64,000 bases of DNA from NCBI RefSeq assembly GCF_002844195.1, contig NZ_PEND01000004.1:372001-436000 (forward strand), written 5' to 3'. Shown piece by piece: positions 16,647 through 24,993 of this stretch. The stretch comes from Halegenticoccus soli. Its GTDB lineage: Archaea; Halobacteriota; Halobacteria; Halobacteriales; Haloferacaceae. Position numbers and translations under genes: made by a program. The first letter of the stretch is position 1. Every line of letters starts with the position of its first letter. The notes under the pieces were generated by a model. The model was given only the letters and a program-made list of their open reading frames with translations, was not told the origin of the DNA and ran no database searches.

Positions 16647-17564
16647 CTATTCGTCCACGTCGGCCGTTTCGTCCGCGTCCAGCGGTTCGTCCCTGTCGAC
16701 CGGCTCGCCCGTCCTGACCGGCTCTGCCACGTCGAGTTCGCCCGTCAGCTCCAGGTACTCGGGCGACATCTCGAACCCCTCCCGTTCGAAGCGCTCCTTG
16801 ACCGCCTGGAAGTACGCCGACCGGACGGACAGGTACTTCCGCCGGGTCGGGTTCTCGATCCAGAAACGGGAGGTGAGCCCGATGCCGGCCGCGGTGACGT
16901 CGTCCACCGTCACTTCGGGTTGCGGATCGGTGAGAATCCGGGGATTCCGCTCCGCCTCCTCGACGAGGACGCGCCGCATGGCGTCGATGTCGCCGCCGTA
17001 CTCGACGCTGAACGCGTAGTCGATGCGGAGTGTGTCCTTGATCGCGTGGTTCGTGACGACGGTGTTGGCGAGCACCGAGTTCGGCACCGTGATGAGCTCG
17101 TTCCTGAACGTCCGAACGCGGGTCGCCCGGAAGCTGATGTCCTCGATGATGCCCTCGTTGTCCTCCCACTCGATCCAGTCGCCGAGGTTGAACATCGGGT
17201 CGGTGATGATGAACACGCCGCCGACGAGGTTGCCGATGATGTTCCGCGAGGCGAAGCCGACCGCGAGCGTCAGGGCGGCCGCGAGCCCGCCGGTCACGGA
17301 CAGGAGCGTCTCCAGCCGGGCGAAGAAGAGCCCGGCGAAGAACGCGACGACGACGACGGCCACGCGGACGGTTTTCATCGTCGGCCGCCGGACCGTCGGC
17401 GTGATCCGCCGGCTCCGGAGCACGCGGTCGGCGAGGGGGACGGCGACGAGCCGACCGATCCCGTAGGTCACCGCGAACGTCGCGGCGAAGATCCCGAGCT
17501 GGACCAGGAATTCGGCGTAGTCGATCCGGCCGAGGGGATCGCTCAGCGGCGGCGACGGTTGCAT
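16647..17564 (-). CDS. MscS-family mechanosensitive ion channel
   Basis: 305 aa. Three transmembrane helices in the first 110 residues. The pore-lining helix continues into the conserved segment LTLAVGFASRNIIGNLVGGVFII and the beta domain entry FNLGDWIEW, then PNSVLANTVVTNHAI, all hallmark MscS features. A soluble alpha/beta domain and an acidic tail follow. In the family such channels release solutes upon hypo-osmotic shock, and the position next to an ion antiporter operon fits osmotic and ionic homeostasis. Transcribed alone. Confidence 0.92.
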   Translation of the reverse strand: MQPSPPLSDPLGRIDYAEFLVQLGIFAATFAVTYGIGRLVAVPLADRVLRSRRITPTVRRPTMKTVRVAVVVVAFFAGLFFARLETLLSVTGGLAAALTLAVGFASRNIIGNLVGGVFIITDPMFNLGDWIEWEDNEGIIEDISFRATRVRTFRNELITVPNSVLANTVVTNHAIKDTLRIDYAFSVEYGGDIDAMRRVLVEEAERNPRILTDPQPEVTVDDVTAAGIGLTSRFWIENPTRRKYLSVRSAYFQAVKERFEREGFEMSPEYLELTGELDVAEPVRTGEPVDRDEPLDADETADVDE

Positions 17565-17656
17565 CGGACGGACGCGTCCGAACTGACGACAATCCGGTTC
17601 CTGGGCGAGTCAGCGACGGTAGCGTCGATCACGGATCGGACTGCGGTCGGCGGGAT

Positions 17657-17668
17657 GGTAGGCCTACC
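17657..17668. repeat. Perfect 12-bp palindrome downstream of coaBC
   Basis: GGTAGGCCTACC, a perfect palindrome, sits 16 bp past the coaBC stop in the 119-bp gap before the mscS start. It may be an operator of mscS or a chance palindrome. Confidence 0.3.
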
Positions 17669-17683
17669 GGCCGACGCGCCGAT

Positions 17684-18838
17684 TCAGTTCAGCTCGTCGG
17701 ACAGTTCGGCGGCGACGCGGTCGCCGAGGGCGGCCTTGTCCCCGGTGAACTCGTCGACGCCGTCGGCGCGGACGACGAGCGCGCGCGTCTCGTCCGCGCC
17801 CATCACCGACGCGTCGTTGGCGACGACGAAGGAGAGGTCGGCGCGGTCCATGATGCGGCGCGCCTCCGACGCCATCGCGTCGTCGTCGCCGGAGGTCTCG
17901 GCCTTGAACCCGACGATCGGGAGGTCCGGGTGCGCCGCGCGGATCTCGTCTACGAGCTTCGGCGTCGGTTCGAGTTCGAGTGTCAGCGGCTCGCCGGAGC
18001 GGATCTTCGTCGCGGCGGGTTCGACGGTGAAATCGGAGATGGCGGCGGCGGAGACGAGCGCGTCGGCGTCCTCGCAGGCGTCCTCGCAGGCCGCGAGCAT
18101 CTCCGCCGCGCTCTCGACGCGCTCGACCTCGGCGTAGTGAACGTCGGGCCCGTCGTGGACGAGCGTCACGTCCGCCCCGCGAACGTGACACGCGCGCGCG
18201 ACGGCGCGCCCGGTCTTCCCGGACGCGCGGTTCGTCAGCGTCCGCACGGGGTCGATCCGCTCGCTCGTGGCCCCGGACGTGACGACGACGCGCTTTCCGG
18301 CGAGGGTCTGGTCGGCCGTCGCCCGGGCGACGGCCGTGACGACGGCCTCCTCGGAGGCGATCTTCGCCTTCCCCTCCTCGATCCGCGGCGGGACGAACTC
18401 GACGCCCCAGGATTCGACCCGCTCCACGGCGTCGAGGACGCCCGGGTGGTCGTACATGGGCTCGTGCATCGCGGGGGCGACGACGACCGGCAGGCCGGCC
18501 CCGAGGGCGGTCGTCGCGCAGGTCGTCACGGGCGTGTCGTCGACGGCGGCCGCGATCTTCCCCACCGTGTTCGCCGTCGCGGGGGCGACGAGCAGCACGT
18601 CGGCCCACCCCTCGCGGCCGCAGAGCTCGACGTGCTCCACGCGCCCGGTGAGCTCCGTGACGACCGGGTTCCCGGTGGCGAACTCGACGGCCCACGGGTG
18701 GACGATCCCCCGCGCGCTGCCGGTCATCACGCCGCGGACCGCCGCGCCCCGGCGGCGGAGCTCGTGGGCCAGTTCGACCACCTTCACGGCCGCGATGCTG
18801 CCCGACACCCCCAGCGCGACGTTCACTCCTTCGAGCAT
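17684..18838 (-). CDS. coaBC: Bifunctional phosphopantothenoylcysteine decarboxylase/synthetase
   Basis: 384 aa fusion. The N-terminal CoaC flavoprotein (about residues 1-175) has GVSGSIAAVKV, ADVLLVAPATANTVGK and APAMHEPMY. The C-terminal CoaB (about 180-384) has VVVTSGATSERIDPVR and NRASGKTGRAVAR. Together they join 4'-phosphopantothenate to cysteine and decarboxylate the product to 4'-phosphopantetheine in coenzyme A synthesis; archaeal CoaBC is known to be bifunctional. The flavoprotein motif carries His where many homologues have Asn (PAMHEPM versus PAMNxxM), seen also in other archaea. Leaderless start at 18838. Confidence 0.93.
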   Translation of the reverse strand: MLEGVNVALGVSGSIAAVKVVELAHELRRRGAAVRGVMTGSARGIVHPWAVEFATGNPVVTELTGRVEHVELCGREGWADVLLVAPATANTVGKIAAAVDDTPVTTCATTALGAGLPVVVAPAMHEPMYDHPGVLDAVERVESWGVEFVPPRIEEGKAKIASEEAVVTAVARATADQTLAGKRVVVTSGATSERIDPVRTLTNRASGKTGRAVARACHVRGADVTLVHDGPDVHYAEVERVESAAEMLAACEDACEDADALVSAAAISDFTVEPAATKIRSGEPLTLELEPTPKLVDEIRAAHPDLPIVGFKAETSGDDDAMASEARRIMDRADLSFVVANDASVMGADETRALVVRADGVDEFTGDKAALGDRVAAELSDELN

Positions 18839-18862
18839 CAGTTCGGAGTGGGCGCGGCATCG

Positions 18863-18870
18863 GTTAAAAA
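18863..18870 (-). promoter_or_regulatory. TATA box of coaBC overlapping the upstream stop codon
   Basis: Minus strand TTTTTAAC, centred about 28 nt upstream of the coaBC ATG. The TAA inside it is the stop codon of the alpha/beta hydrolase gene, so the two genes have no real spacer but separate promoters. Confidence 0.55.
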
Positions 18871-19721
18871 CTCGCGCCTCGATCGCGCCCGCCCGCCGAA
18901 CCGCCGGACGCCTCCGAGAGGAACGCGCGGACGGCGTCGTCGAACGCGTCGGGGTTCTCCATGTTGGAGACGTGGCCCGCGCCGGGGATCACCGCCGTCG
19001 AGGCGTCGGGGACGAGACGCCGGATCACCTCCGCGTGTCGAAACGCGGCGTCGTCCTCGAACTCCCCGTTCACGACCAGCGTCGGAACCTCGATCGCGGT
19101 CAGGTCGACCGCGCGGAAGTCGTACACCGCCCCGAACACCTTGTTGTACTCGCGGGCGTCGAACCCCGACATCGTCTCCCTGACGTACGCGCGGACGCGC
19201 TCGTCGCGGCCGAACCAGTCCGCGCCGCGGGTCAGCGACGCGATCCCGAACGCGACGTCGACCCACCGCTCCGGGCCGAGCAGGCGGACCGCCGCGGCGG
19301 TCGCCCACTTCGGGAGGAGGAGCGACAGGACCGCATCGCGGCGCGTGAGCCGGGTCGAGACGGCCGTGTCCGCGAGGACGAGCGCGCCGATCCGATCGGC
19401 GTATCGGACCGCGTAGGTCTGCGCGATCATCCCGCCGAGCGAGAGCCCGCAGACGTACGGCCGGTCGAGATTCAGCGCGTCGACGAGCGCCTTCAGGTCG
19501 GCGGCGAGCAGCTCGACGGAGTACCGCTGGTCGGCCGAGCCGCCGGTCCTCCCGTGGCCCCGCACGTCGTAGGCGACGACGTCGTACTCGTCGGCGAGCG
19601 TCTCGACCTGCCGGGCCCACATCCGGTGGTCCGTCCAGGCCCCGTGGACGAGGACGAGCGGGTGCCCCCTCCCTCGGCGCTCGTAGTAGGTTTCGACGTC
19701 GTTGGTCCGGACTGTCGGCAT
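18864..19721 (-). CDS. Alpha/beta hydrolase fold protein
   Basis: 285 aa. The oxyanion-hole segment LVLVHGAWTDHRMW, nucleophile elbow CGLSLGGM (Ser), and late His in PGAGHVSNMENPDAF form the standard triad with an Asp/Glu near VPTLVVNGEFEDD. It resembles 3-oxoadipate enol-lactonase and related esterases, but the substrate cannot be named. The start at 19721 (MPTVRTNDVETYYE) is typical; an in-frame ATG four codons upstream is possible. Cytoplasmic. No functional link with coaBC is evident. Confidence 0.85.
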   Translation of the reverse strand: MPTVRTNDVETYYERRGRGHPLVLVHGAWTDHRMWARQVETLADEYDVVAYDVRGHGRTGGSADQRYSVELLAADLKALVDALNLDRPYVCGLSLGGMIAQTYAVRYADRIGALVLADTAVSTRLTRRDAVLSLLLPKWATAAAVRLLGPERWVDVAFGIASLTRGADWFGRDERVRAYVRETMSGFDAREYNKVFGAVYDFRAVDLTAIEVPTLVVNGEFEDDAAFRHAEVIRRLVPDASTAVIPGAGHVSNMENPDAFDDAVRAFLSEASGGSAGGRDRGASF

Positions 19722-20093
19722 TGAGCGGATCATTCGTCGGGGCGCGGCAAAGGCGCTTCTCTCGACGGCCCGCGGCTGTTCCCGACGACCTGCGGCCGAT
19801 TTCCGACGGTCCGCGGCCGATCCTCCCAACGGTGCCACGCAAAAACGTATCAGGCAGGTATCGCACTCGGCGCAAGGTATAAGCCGAAGAGTCACACTCT
19901 CCCAAGTGTGAACTCCGCCGCCGCCGTCGCGGGAGCGCTCCGGACGACAGCGACGGCCACGACTTTTCCCAAAAAACGTCCGTGAACACCGCTCTGGGCG
20001 GGAGTGGCGACCCCGTTCCGGGCGACCGCCGACCGCGGAACCGCGGACGAACATCCACCGACGACGCAGACACCACGACACGGACGGCAGACT
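19722..20093. other. 372-bp intergenic region between a divergent hydrolase gene and dapA
   Basis: No gene is supported here. The region holds a TATA-like element and a dyad at 19876-19911 and an A-run near 19973. The 60 bases before dapA lack a clear Shine-Dalgarno or TATA element. Confidence 0.6.
19876..19911 (+). promoter_or_regulatory. Promoter-like element with dyad upstream of the lysine operon
   Basis: GGTATAAG (19876-19883) is a good haloarchaeal TATA box. Nine bases later is a dyad with 7-bp arms, TCACACT and AGTGTGA (19892-19898 and 19905-19911), around a 6-nt loop. If this is the dapA promoter, the mRNA starts at about 19908 inside or just after the dyad, giving a 5' leader of about 185 nt, unusual for this organism. 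Confidence 0.4.
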
Positions 20094-21080
20094 ATGACGA
20101 CAACAGGCACGACATTCGAAGGGGTGTACCCGGCGATGACCACGCCGTTCACCCCCGAGGGCGACATCGACTTCGAACAGCTGCGAACTGACGCGAGGCG
20201 GCTCGAGGCCGCGGGCGTCGACGGGCTCGTCCCCGTCGGCTCGACCGGCGAGAGCGCGACCCTGACCCACGACGAGCACGTCGAGGTCGTGGAGGCGGTC
20301 GCCGGCGCGGTCGAGGACGTCCCGGTCATCGCGGGCTCCGGGTCGAACTCCACCCGCGAGGCGCTGGAGCTCTCGCGGCGCTCCGCAGACGCGGGCGCCG
20401 ACGGCCTCCTGCTCATCTCGCCGTACTACAACAAGCCCGAGCCGGCGGGGATGCTCGAACACTACCGGACGATCGCCGACGGGGTCGACCTCCCGCAGAT
20501 CGTCTACAACGTCCCCTCGCGGACGGGGCGCAACATGGCGGTCGACACCGTCGTCGAGCTCGCGGAACACGAGAACGTCGCCGGGTACAAGGCCGCGAGC
20601 GGCGACCTCGGCCAGATCTCCGAGATCGTCGAGCGCACCCGAGAGCTCGAGTTCGACGTGCTCTCTGGTGACGACGGGTTGACGCTGCCCGTCCTCGCGG
20701 TGGGCGGCGTCGGGACGATCAGCGTCGTCGCCAACGTCGAGCCCGAGCGGGTGTGCGCGCTGGTCGGCGCGGCGCTGGAGGACGACTACGCGTTCGCCCG
20801 GCGGATCCACCACGAGCTCGGGCCGCTGACCCGCCACCTGTTCGTCGAGACGAACCCCATCCCGGTGAAGGAGGCCATGGAGATCCGGGGCTACGGCCCG
20901 GCGCGCCTCCGCCCGCCGCTGACCCGGCTGTCCGACGGGCACGTCGACCGCCTCCGGGAGCTTCTGGCCGAACTGGACGGCGAGGTCGAGACGGAACCGG
21001 ACGAAGACGCCGACGAGACCGAACCGGACGGCGAGGACGGGGTCGAAGCGGCGGAAGTCGGGGCGGAGGTCGACCCGTGA
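20094..21080 (+). CDS. dapA: 4-hydroxy-tetrahydrodipicolinate synthase
   Basis: 328 aa. Condenses pyruvate with aspartate semialdehyde, the first step of the diaminopimelate route to lysine. The Schiff-base lysine is Lys166 (GYKAASG) and the catalytic tyrosine is Tyr138 (YNVPSRTG); PVGSTGESATL is the pyruvate-binding loop. The last 30 residues are a highly acidic tail beyond the usual family end (about 290 aa). First gene of a six-gene lysine cluster and overlaps dapB by 4 nt. The ATG at 20094 gives a normal N-terminus (FEGVYPAMTTPFT); longer upstream frames are not family-like. Confidence 0.95.
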   Translation: MTTTGTTFEGVYPAMTTPFTPEGDIDFEQLRTDARRLEAAGVDGLVPVGSTGESATLTHDEHVEVVEAVAGAVEDVPVIAGSGSNSTREALELSRRSADAGADGLLLISPYYNKPEPAGMLEHYRTIADGVDLPQIVYNVPSRTGRNMAVDTVVELAEHENVAGYKAASGDLGQISEIVERTRELEFDVLSGDDGLTLPVLAVGGVGTISVVANVEPERVCALVGAALEDDYAFARRIHHELGPLTRHLFVETNPIPVKEAMEIRGYGPARLRPPLTRLSDGHVDRLRELLAELDGEVETEPDEDADETEPDGEDGVEAAEVGAEVDP

Positions 21081-21919
21081 GTTCGGCCCCGTCGTCGGCC
21101 GCATCCGGGACGATTCGGATCGCGGTCACGGGAGCCGGCGGGCGGATGGGCCGCGAGGTGATCCGCGCGGCGGGCGGCCGCGACGGCGTGACGGTCGCCC
21201 TCGCGGTCAACCGGAGCGACGTCGGCGCGGTCGAGGGCGTCGAGGTCGAGGACGCGACCGACCTGCCCGGCCTCCTCGCGGCGCGCGAGCCCGACGTCCT
21301 CGTGGACTTCACGGGTCCCGAGTCCAGCGTCGAGTACGTCGCCGCCTGCGCCGAGGCGGGCGTCCCGGTCGTCGTCGGGACCACCGGCTTCGACGACGCC
21401 GGGGCGGCGGCGCTGCGCGACGCGAGCGAGGACATCCCGGTGCTCGTGGCGGCGAACTTCGCCCGCGGCGTGGCGGCGCTCCGCCGGGCGGTCCGCGAGG
21501 CCGTGGCGGCGCTGCCGGGGTACGACATCGAACTGACGGAGACGCACCACAACGGCAAGCGCGACGCGCCCAGCGGGACCGCGAAGTCCATCCTCGACGA
21601 CGTGGTCGAGGCGCGCGAGAGCGCGGCGGCCCGCGAGCGGGCGGGAGACCGCGACGACGACGCCGCGGGCGTCGTCCACGGCCGGGAGGGCGAACAGCCG
21701 CGACGGCGGGGCGAGATCGGCGTTCACGCCCGGCGGGCGGGCGACGTCACCGGCGAGCACGAGGTGCTCCTCGCCGGCAACCACGAGCTGCTCTCGCTCA
21801 CGCACCGCGCGGAGTCGCGGGGCGTCTTCGCGGAGGGGGCGCTCGACGCGGCGGCGTGGGTGGCCGGCCGCGAGGCCGGTCGGTACGACTTCTTCGACGT
21901 GATCGGTGATTCGACATGA
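21077..21919 (+). CDS. dapB: 4-hydroxy-tetrahydrodipicolinate reductase
   Basis: 280 aa. The nucleotide-binding loop VTGAGGRMGREV is at about residues 17-28. The substrate motif ETHHNGKRDAPSGTA contains His157, His158 and Lys161, aligned with the catalytic His159/His160/Lys163 of the E. coli enzyme. Reduces the DapA product with NAD(P)H. GTG start overlapping the dapA stop (GTGA), so translation is coupled. The insert ARERAGDRDDDAAGVVH is acidic and of normal position. Confidence 0.94.
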   Translation: MSSAPSSAASGTIRIAVTGAGGRMGREVIRAAGGRDGVTVALAVNRSDVGAVEGVEVEDATDLPGLLAAREPDVLVDFTGPESSVEYVAACAEAGVPVVVGTTGFDDAGAAALRDASEDIPVLVAANFARGVAALRRAVREAVAALPGYDIELTETHHNGKRDAPSGTAKSILDDVVEARESAAARERAGDRDDDAAGVVHGREGEQPRRRGEIGVHARRAGDVTGEHEVLLAGNHELLSLTHRAESRGVFAEGALDAAAWVAGREAGRYDFFDVIGDST

Positions 21920-22761
21920 GCTTGCGATCGGACGTAGACGACCTGTGGCAACGGCGCGAAAACGGCGAGATCGACGCGGAGACGGCCGGATCGGACGCGC
22001 TCTCGACGCTCGAAGAGTTCCTCACCGCGCTCGAAACGGGCGAGGTCCGGGCCGCCGAGAACGTCGGCGGCACCGGCCCGGGCGCGTGGACGGTCAACGA
22101 GTGGGTGAAGCGGGGCATCCTGCTCAACTTCAGCCTCCGGGAGATCCGGCCGCGGACCTACGGCGGCGTCGCCTACCACGACGTGCTCGCGCTCCGCGAC
22201 ACGTCGGACCTCCCCGCCCGCGGCACGCGCAACACGCCCGACGGGACCACCATCCGCCGGGGGGCGTACCTCGGCGAGAACTGCATCATGATGAGCCCCT
22301 CGTTCGTCAACATCGGCGCGCACGTCGGCGACGGGACGCTCGTCGACTCCTGCGACACCGTCGGCTCCTGCGCGCAGATCGGCCGGAACGTCAAGCTCGG
22401 CGCGAACACGCTGATCGGCGGCGTGCTCGAACCCGTCGAGAGCAACCCGGTCGTCGTCGAGGACGGCGTCTCCCTCGGCGCGGGGTGTCGGGTCACGTCC
22501 GGGTTCGTCGTCGGCGAGAACTCCATCGTCGGGGAGAACACGCTCCTGACCCCGCGGATCCCCGTCTACGACCTCGTCGAGGACGAGGTGATCTACGGTC
22601 ACCTCCCCGCGGAGCGCCGAGCGTTCACCCGGTTCGTCGAGTCGTCGCTCGGCGACCACGAGCTGTTCGCCGGCGGCGCGTACAAGCCCGCCGTCGTCGC
22701 GCTCGACGTGGAGGAGGACACCATCGACGCCACCCGCAGGGAGGAGGCCCTGCGCGAGTGA
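21916..22761 (+). CDS. dapD: 2,3,4,5-tetrahydropyridine-2,6-dicarboxylate N-succinyltransferase
   Basis: 281 aa hexapeptide-repeat acyltransferase. The left-handed helix segment covers about residues 110-215, and PSFVNIGAHVGDGTLVDSCD plus VGSCAQIGRNVKLG are diagnostic for DapD. It transfers succinyl from succinyl-CoA to tetrahydrodipicolinate, so this organism uses the succinylase branch rather than direct dehydrogenase or LL-aminotransferase. Overlaps dapB by 4 nt (ATGA). Confidence 0.94.
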   Translation: MSLRSDVDDLWQRRENGEIDAETAGSDALSTLEEFLTALETGEVRAAENVGGTGPGAWTVNEWVKRGILLNFSLREIRPRTYGGVAYHDVLALRDTSDLPARGTRNTPDGTTIRRGAYLGENCIMMSPSFVNIGAHVGDGTLVDSCDTVGSCAQIGRNVKLGANTLIGGVLEPVESNPVVVEDGVSLGAGCRVTSGFVVGENSIVGENTLLTPRIPVYDLVEDEVIYGHLPAERRAFTRFVESSLGDHELFAGGAYKPAVVALDVEEDTIDATRREEALRE

Positions 22762-22798
22762 CCGGCGCGCGGCGCGAAAACGGGAACGAGAACACGAG

Positions 22799-24067
22799 AT
22801 GACCGACGACAACCCGCCGATCCGACGGCTGGCCGACTGGGACGCCGAGACGCTTCTCGGCCTCGCCGACGAGTACGACACCCCCCTCTACGCGATCGAC
22901 CTCGACCGGGTCCGCGAGAACTGCGAGCGCCTGCGGGCGGCGTTCCCCGACGCCGAGGTCCGGTACGCCGCGAAGGCCCACACCGGCCGGGCGGTGCTCG
23001 AAACCGTCCGCGACGCGGGCGTCGACGTCGAGTGCGCCTCGGCCGGCGAGGTGATGCGCGCGCTCGACGCCGGCTTCCCCGGGGACCGGATCCAGTACAC
23101 CGCCGTGAATCCGCCGGCGCGCGACCTCGATTACGTCGTCGATCGCTGGCGCGAGCACCCCGACCTGACGGTGACGGCGGGGGCGACGGACACGATCGAC
23201 CGCCTCCGCGAGCGCGGCTTCGACGGGCGGCTCTGCGTCCGCGTGAACCCGGGCGTCGGCGCGGGCCACCACGAGAAGGTGCGGACCGGCGCGAACGCGA
23301 AGTTCGGCGTCCCCTACGACCGCGCGGCGGAGACGGTCGAGAGCGCCCGCGCCGACTTCGACCTGGTCGGCATCCACGCCCACGCGGGCAGCGGCATCTC
23401 CGGCGACGACCTGGCGAACCACCGCGAACTCGTCAGGCGGATGGGCGACCTGGCCCGCGCGGTCGAACCGCTGGAGTTCGTCGACGTGGGCGGGGGCTTC
23501 GGCGTCCCGTACCGCGAGGACGAGCCGCCGCTGGACCTCGATGCGGTCGCGGCGGCCACGAGGAACGCGCTGGGCGACGTCGACGCGACGCTCGCCGTCG
23601 AACCCGGCCGGTACGTCGTCGCGGACGCGGGCGTCCTCCTGACGCGGGTGAACACGGTCAAGGAGGCCGGCGGCGCGACCGTCGTCGGCGTCGACGCGGG
23701 CATGACGACGCTGCTGCGGCCCGCGATGTACGACGCGTATCACGCGATCAGGAACGTCACGGATCCTAACGGACCGGCAATTCCTGTCACCGTCGCGGGG
23801 CCTATTTGTGAAAGCGCGGATGTGTTATGCGAAGACAGACCACTGCCCCGCCCCGCGCGCGGCCACGTCCTCGCCGTGGGGAACGCCGGCGCGTACGGGT
23901 ACGAGATGGCGAGCACCTACAACTCCAGACCGCGGCCGGCCGAGGTCGCGATCGCCGGCGGGACCGCCGAACTCGTCCGGGGGCGCGAACGACTGACCGA
24001 CCTGACCGCGCTCGAAACCGAGCACCACCGAACCGAACCGACCGACGAAAACGGAACCGAACCATGA
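22799..24067 (+). CDS. lysA: Diaminopimelate decarboxylase
   Basis: 422 aa, PLP-dependent fold-type III enzyme that decarboxylates meso-diaminopimelate to lysine. The PLP lysine is Lys59 (VRYAAKAHTG). The Gly-rich phosphate loop VDVGGGFGVPYRE and the active-site CESADVLCED are both present. It lies 37 bp after dapD and overlaps dapF by 4 nt. Because haloarchaea lack peptidoglycan, the DAP made here should serve lysine only. Confidence 0.95.
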   Translation: MTDDNPPIRRLADWDAETLLGLADEYDTPLYAIDLDRVRENCERLRAAFPDAEVRYAAKAHTGRAVLETVRDAGVDVECASAGEVMRALDAGFPGDRIQYTAVNPPARDLDYVVDRWREHPDLTVTAGATDTIDRLRERGFDGRLCVRVNPGVGAGHHEKVRTGANAKFGVPYDRAAETVESARADFDLVGIHAHAGSGISGDDLANHRELVRRMGDLARAVEPLEFVDVGGGFGVPYREDEPPLDLDAVAAATRNALGDVDATLAVEPGRYVVADAGVLLTRVNTVKEAGGATVVGVDAGMTTLLRPAMYDAYHAIRNVTDPNGPAIPVTVAGPICESADVLCEDRPLPRPARGHVLAVGNAGAYGYEMASTYNSRPRPAEVAIAGGTAELVRGRERLTDLTALETEHHRTEPTDENGTEP

Positions 24068-24978
24068 GCCTACGACACGACAGCCACGTACCGTTCGAAA
24101 AGTACCACGGAACCGGAAACGACTTCATCGTCGTCGACGCCGACGCCTACGTCCCGACCCGGAGCGCGTTCGCGACGACCTACTGCGACCGCACCACCGG
24201 CGTCGGGGCGGCGGACGCCCCCGGCGTCGAACTGGACGCCGCCCCCGGGGAGGACGCGCGCGTCGGGGCCGACGGCACCCTCTTTCTGGCGCTGGAGGGG
24301 CAGTACTCCCCGCCGCGCGTCATCATGACCCTCGTCCAGCCCGACGGCTCGACCGCCGCGATGTGCGGCAACGGGGCCCGCTGCGCGGCCGCCTGGGCCG
24401 CGGGGCGAACCAACCGCCGCGAGGTGATGGTGGACACGCAGGCCGGCACCCGGTACGCGCGCGTCCACGACGACGGCGACGTCACCATCGAGATGGGCGT
24501 CCCCTCGTTCGACCCGCGCGACGTGCCCCTCGCGCGCGACGAGCCGCTCGTCGAGGAGACCGTCGAGGGCGTCGAGGTGACGGCCGTCGACACCGGCGTC
24601 CCCCACGCCGTCGCCTTCGTGGACGACGTGGACGCGGTCGACCTGGAGGCCGTCGCCCCCGCCGTTCGCGGCGCCGACGCCTTCCCCCGCGGCGCGAACG
24701 TGACGTTCGCCTCCCCCGACGGCGACGGCGGGTTCGACCAGCGGACCTTCGAACGCGGCGTCGAGGGCGAGACGCTCTCGTGCGGCACCGGCGCGGTCGC
24801 CGTCGTCGCGGCCGCAAAGCGCCTCGGTCGCCACGAGGGCGACGGCCCGGTCACGGTCAGCCCGCCCGGCGGCGACCTCGAAATCACCGTCCCCGACCGC
24901 GGGGCCGCGACGCTCCGCGGTCCGGTAGTACGCGAGTACGCCGGCGAGCTCCGCCGTCGCCCGCCGAAGCGGGCGTAA
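24064..24978 (+). CDS. dapF: Diaminopimelate epimerase
   Basis: 304 aa, cofactor-independent racemase converting LL- to meso-diaminopimelate. The two catalytic cysteines are Cys101 (MCGNGARC) and Cys240 (LSCGTGAVAV). The N-terminal KYHGTGNDFIVVD is the family signature. ATG at 24064 overlaps the lysA stop (ATGA). Confidence 0.95.
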   Translation: MSLRHDSHVPFEKYHGTGNDFIVVDADAYVPTRSAFATTYCDRTTGVGAADAPGVELDAAPGEDARVGADGTLFLALEGQYSPPRVIMTLVQPDGSTAAMCGNGARCAAAWAAGRTNRREVMVDTQAGTRYARVHDDGDVTIEMGVPSFDPRDVPLARDEPLVEETVEGVEVTAVDTGVPHAVAFVDDVDAVDLEAVAPAVRGADAFPRGANVTFASPDGDGGFDQRTFERGVEGETLSCGTGAVAVVAAAKRLGRHEGDGPVTVSPPGGDLEITVPDRGAATLRGPVVREYAGELRRRPPKRA

Positions 24979-24993
24979 CCTCGGACACCTCCC

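Noticed and set aside
19876-19911. Possible tRNA-like arm (CTCCCAA loop in a stem)
   Set aside because: No T-arm GTTCRA motif, no acceptor stem and no CCA-side pairing nearby; better explained as a promoter dyad.
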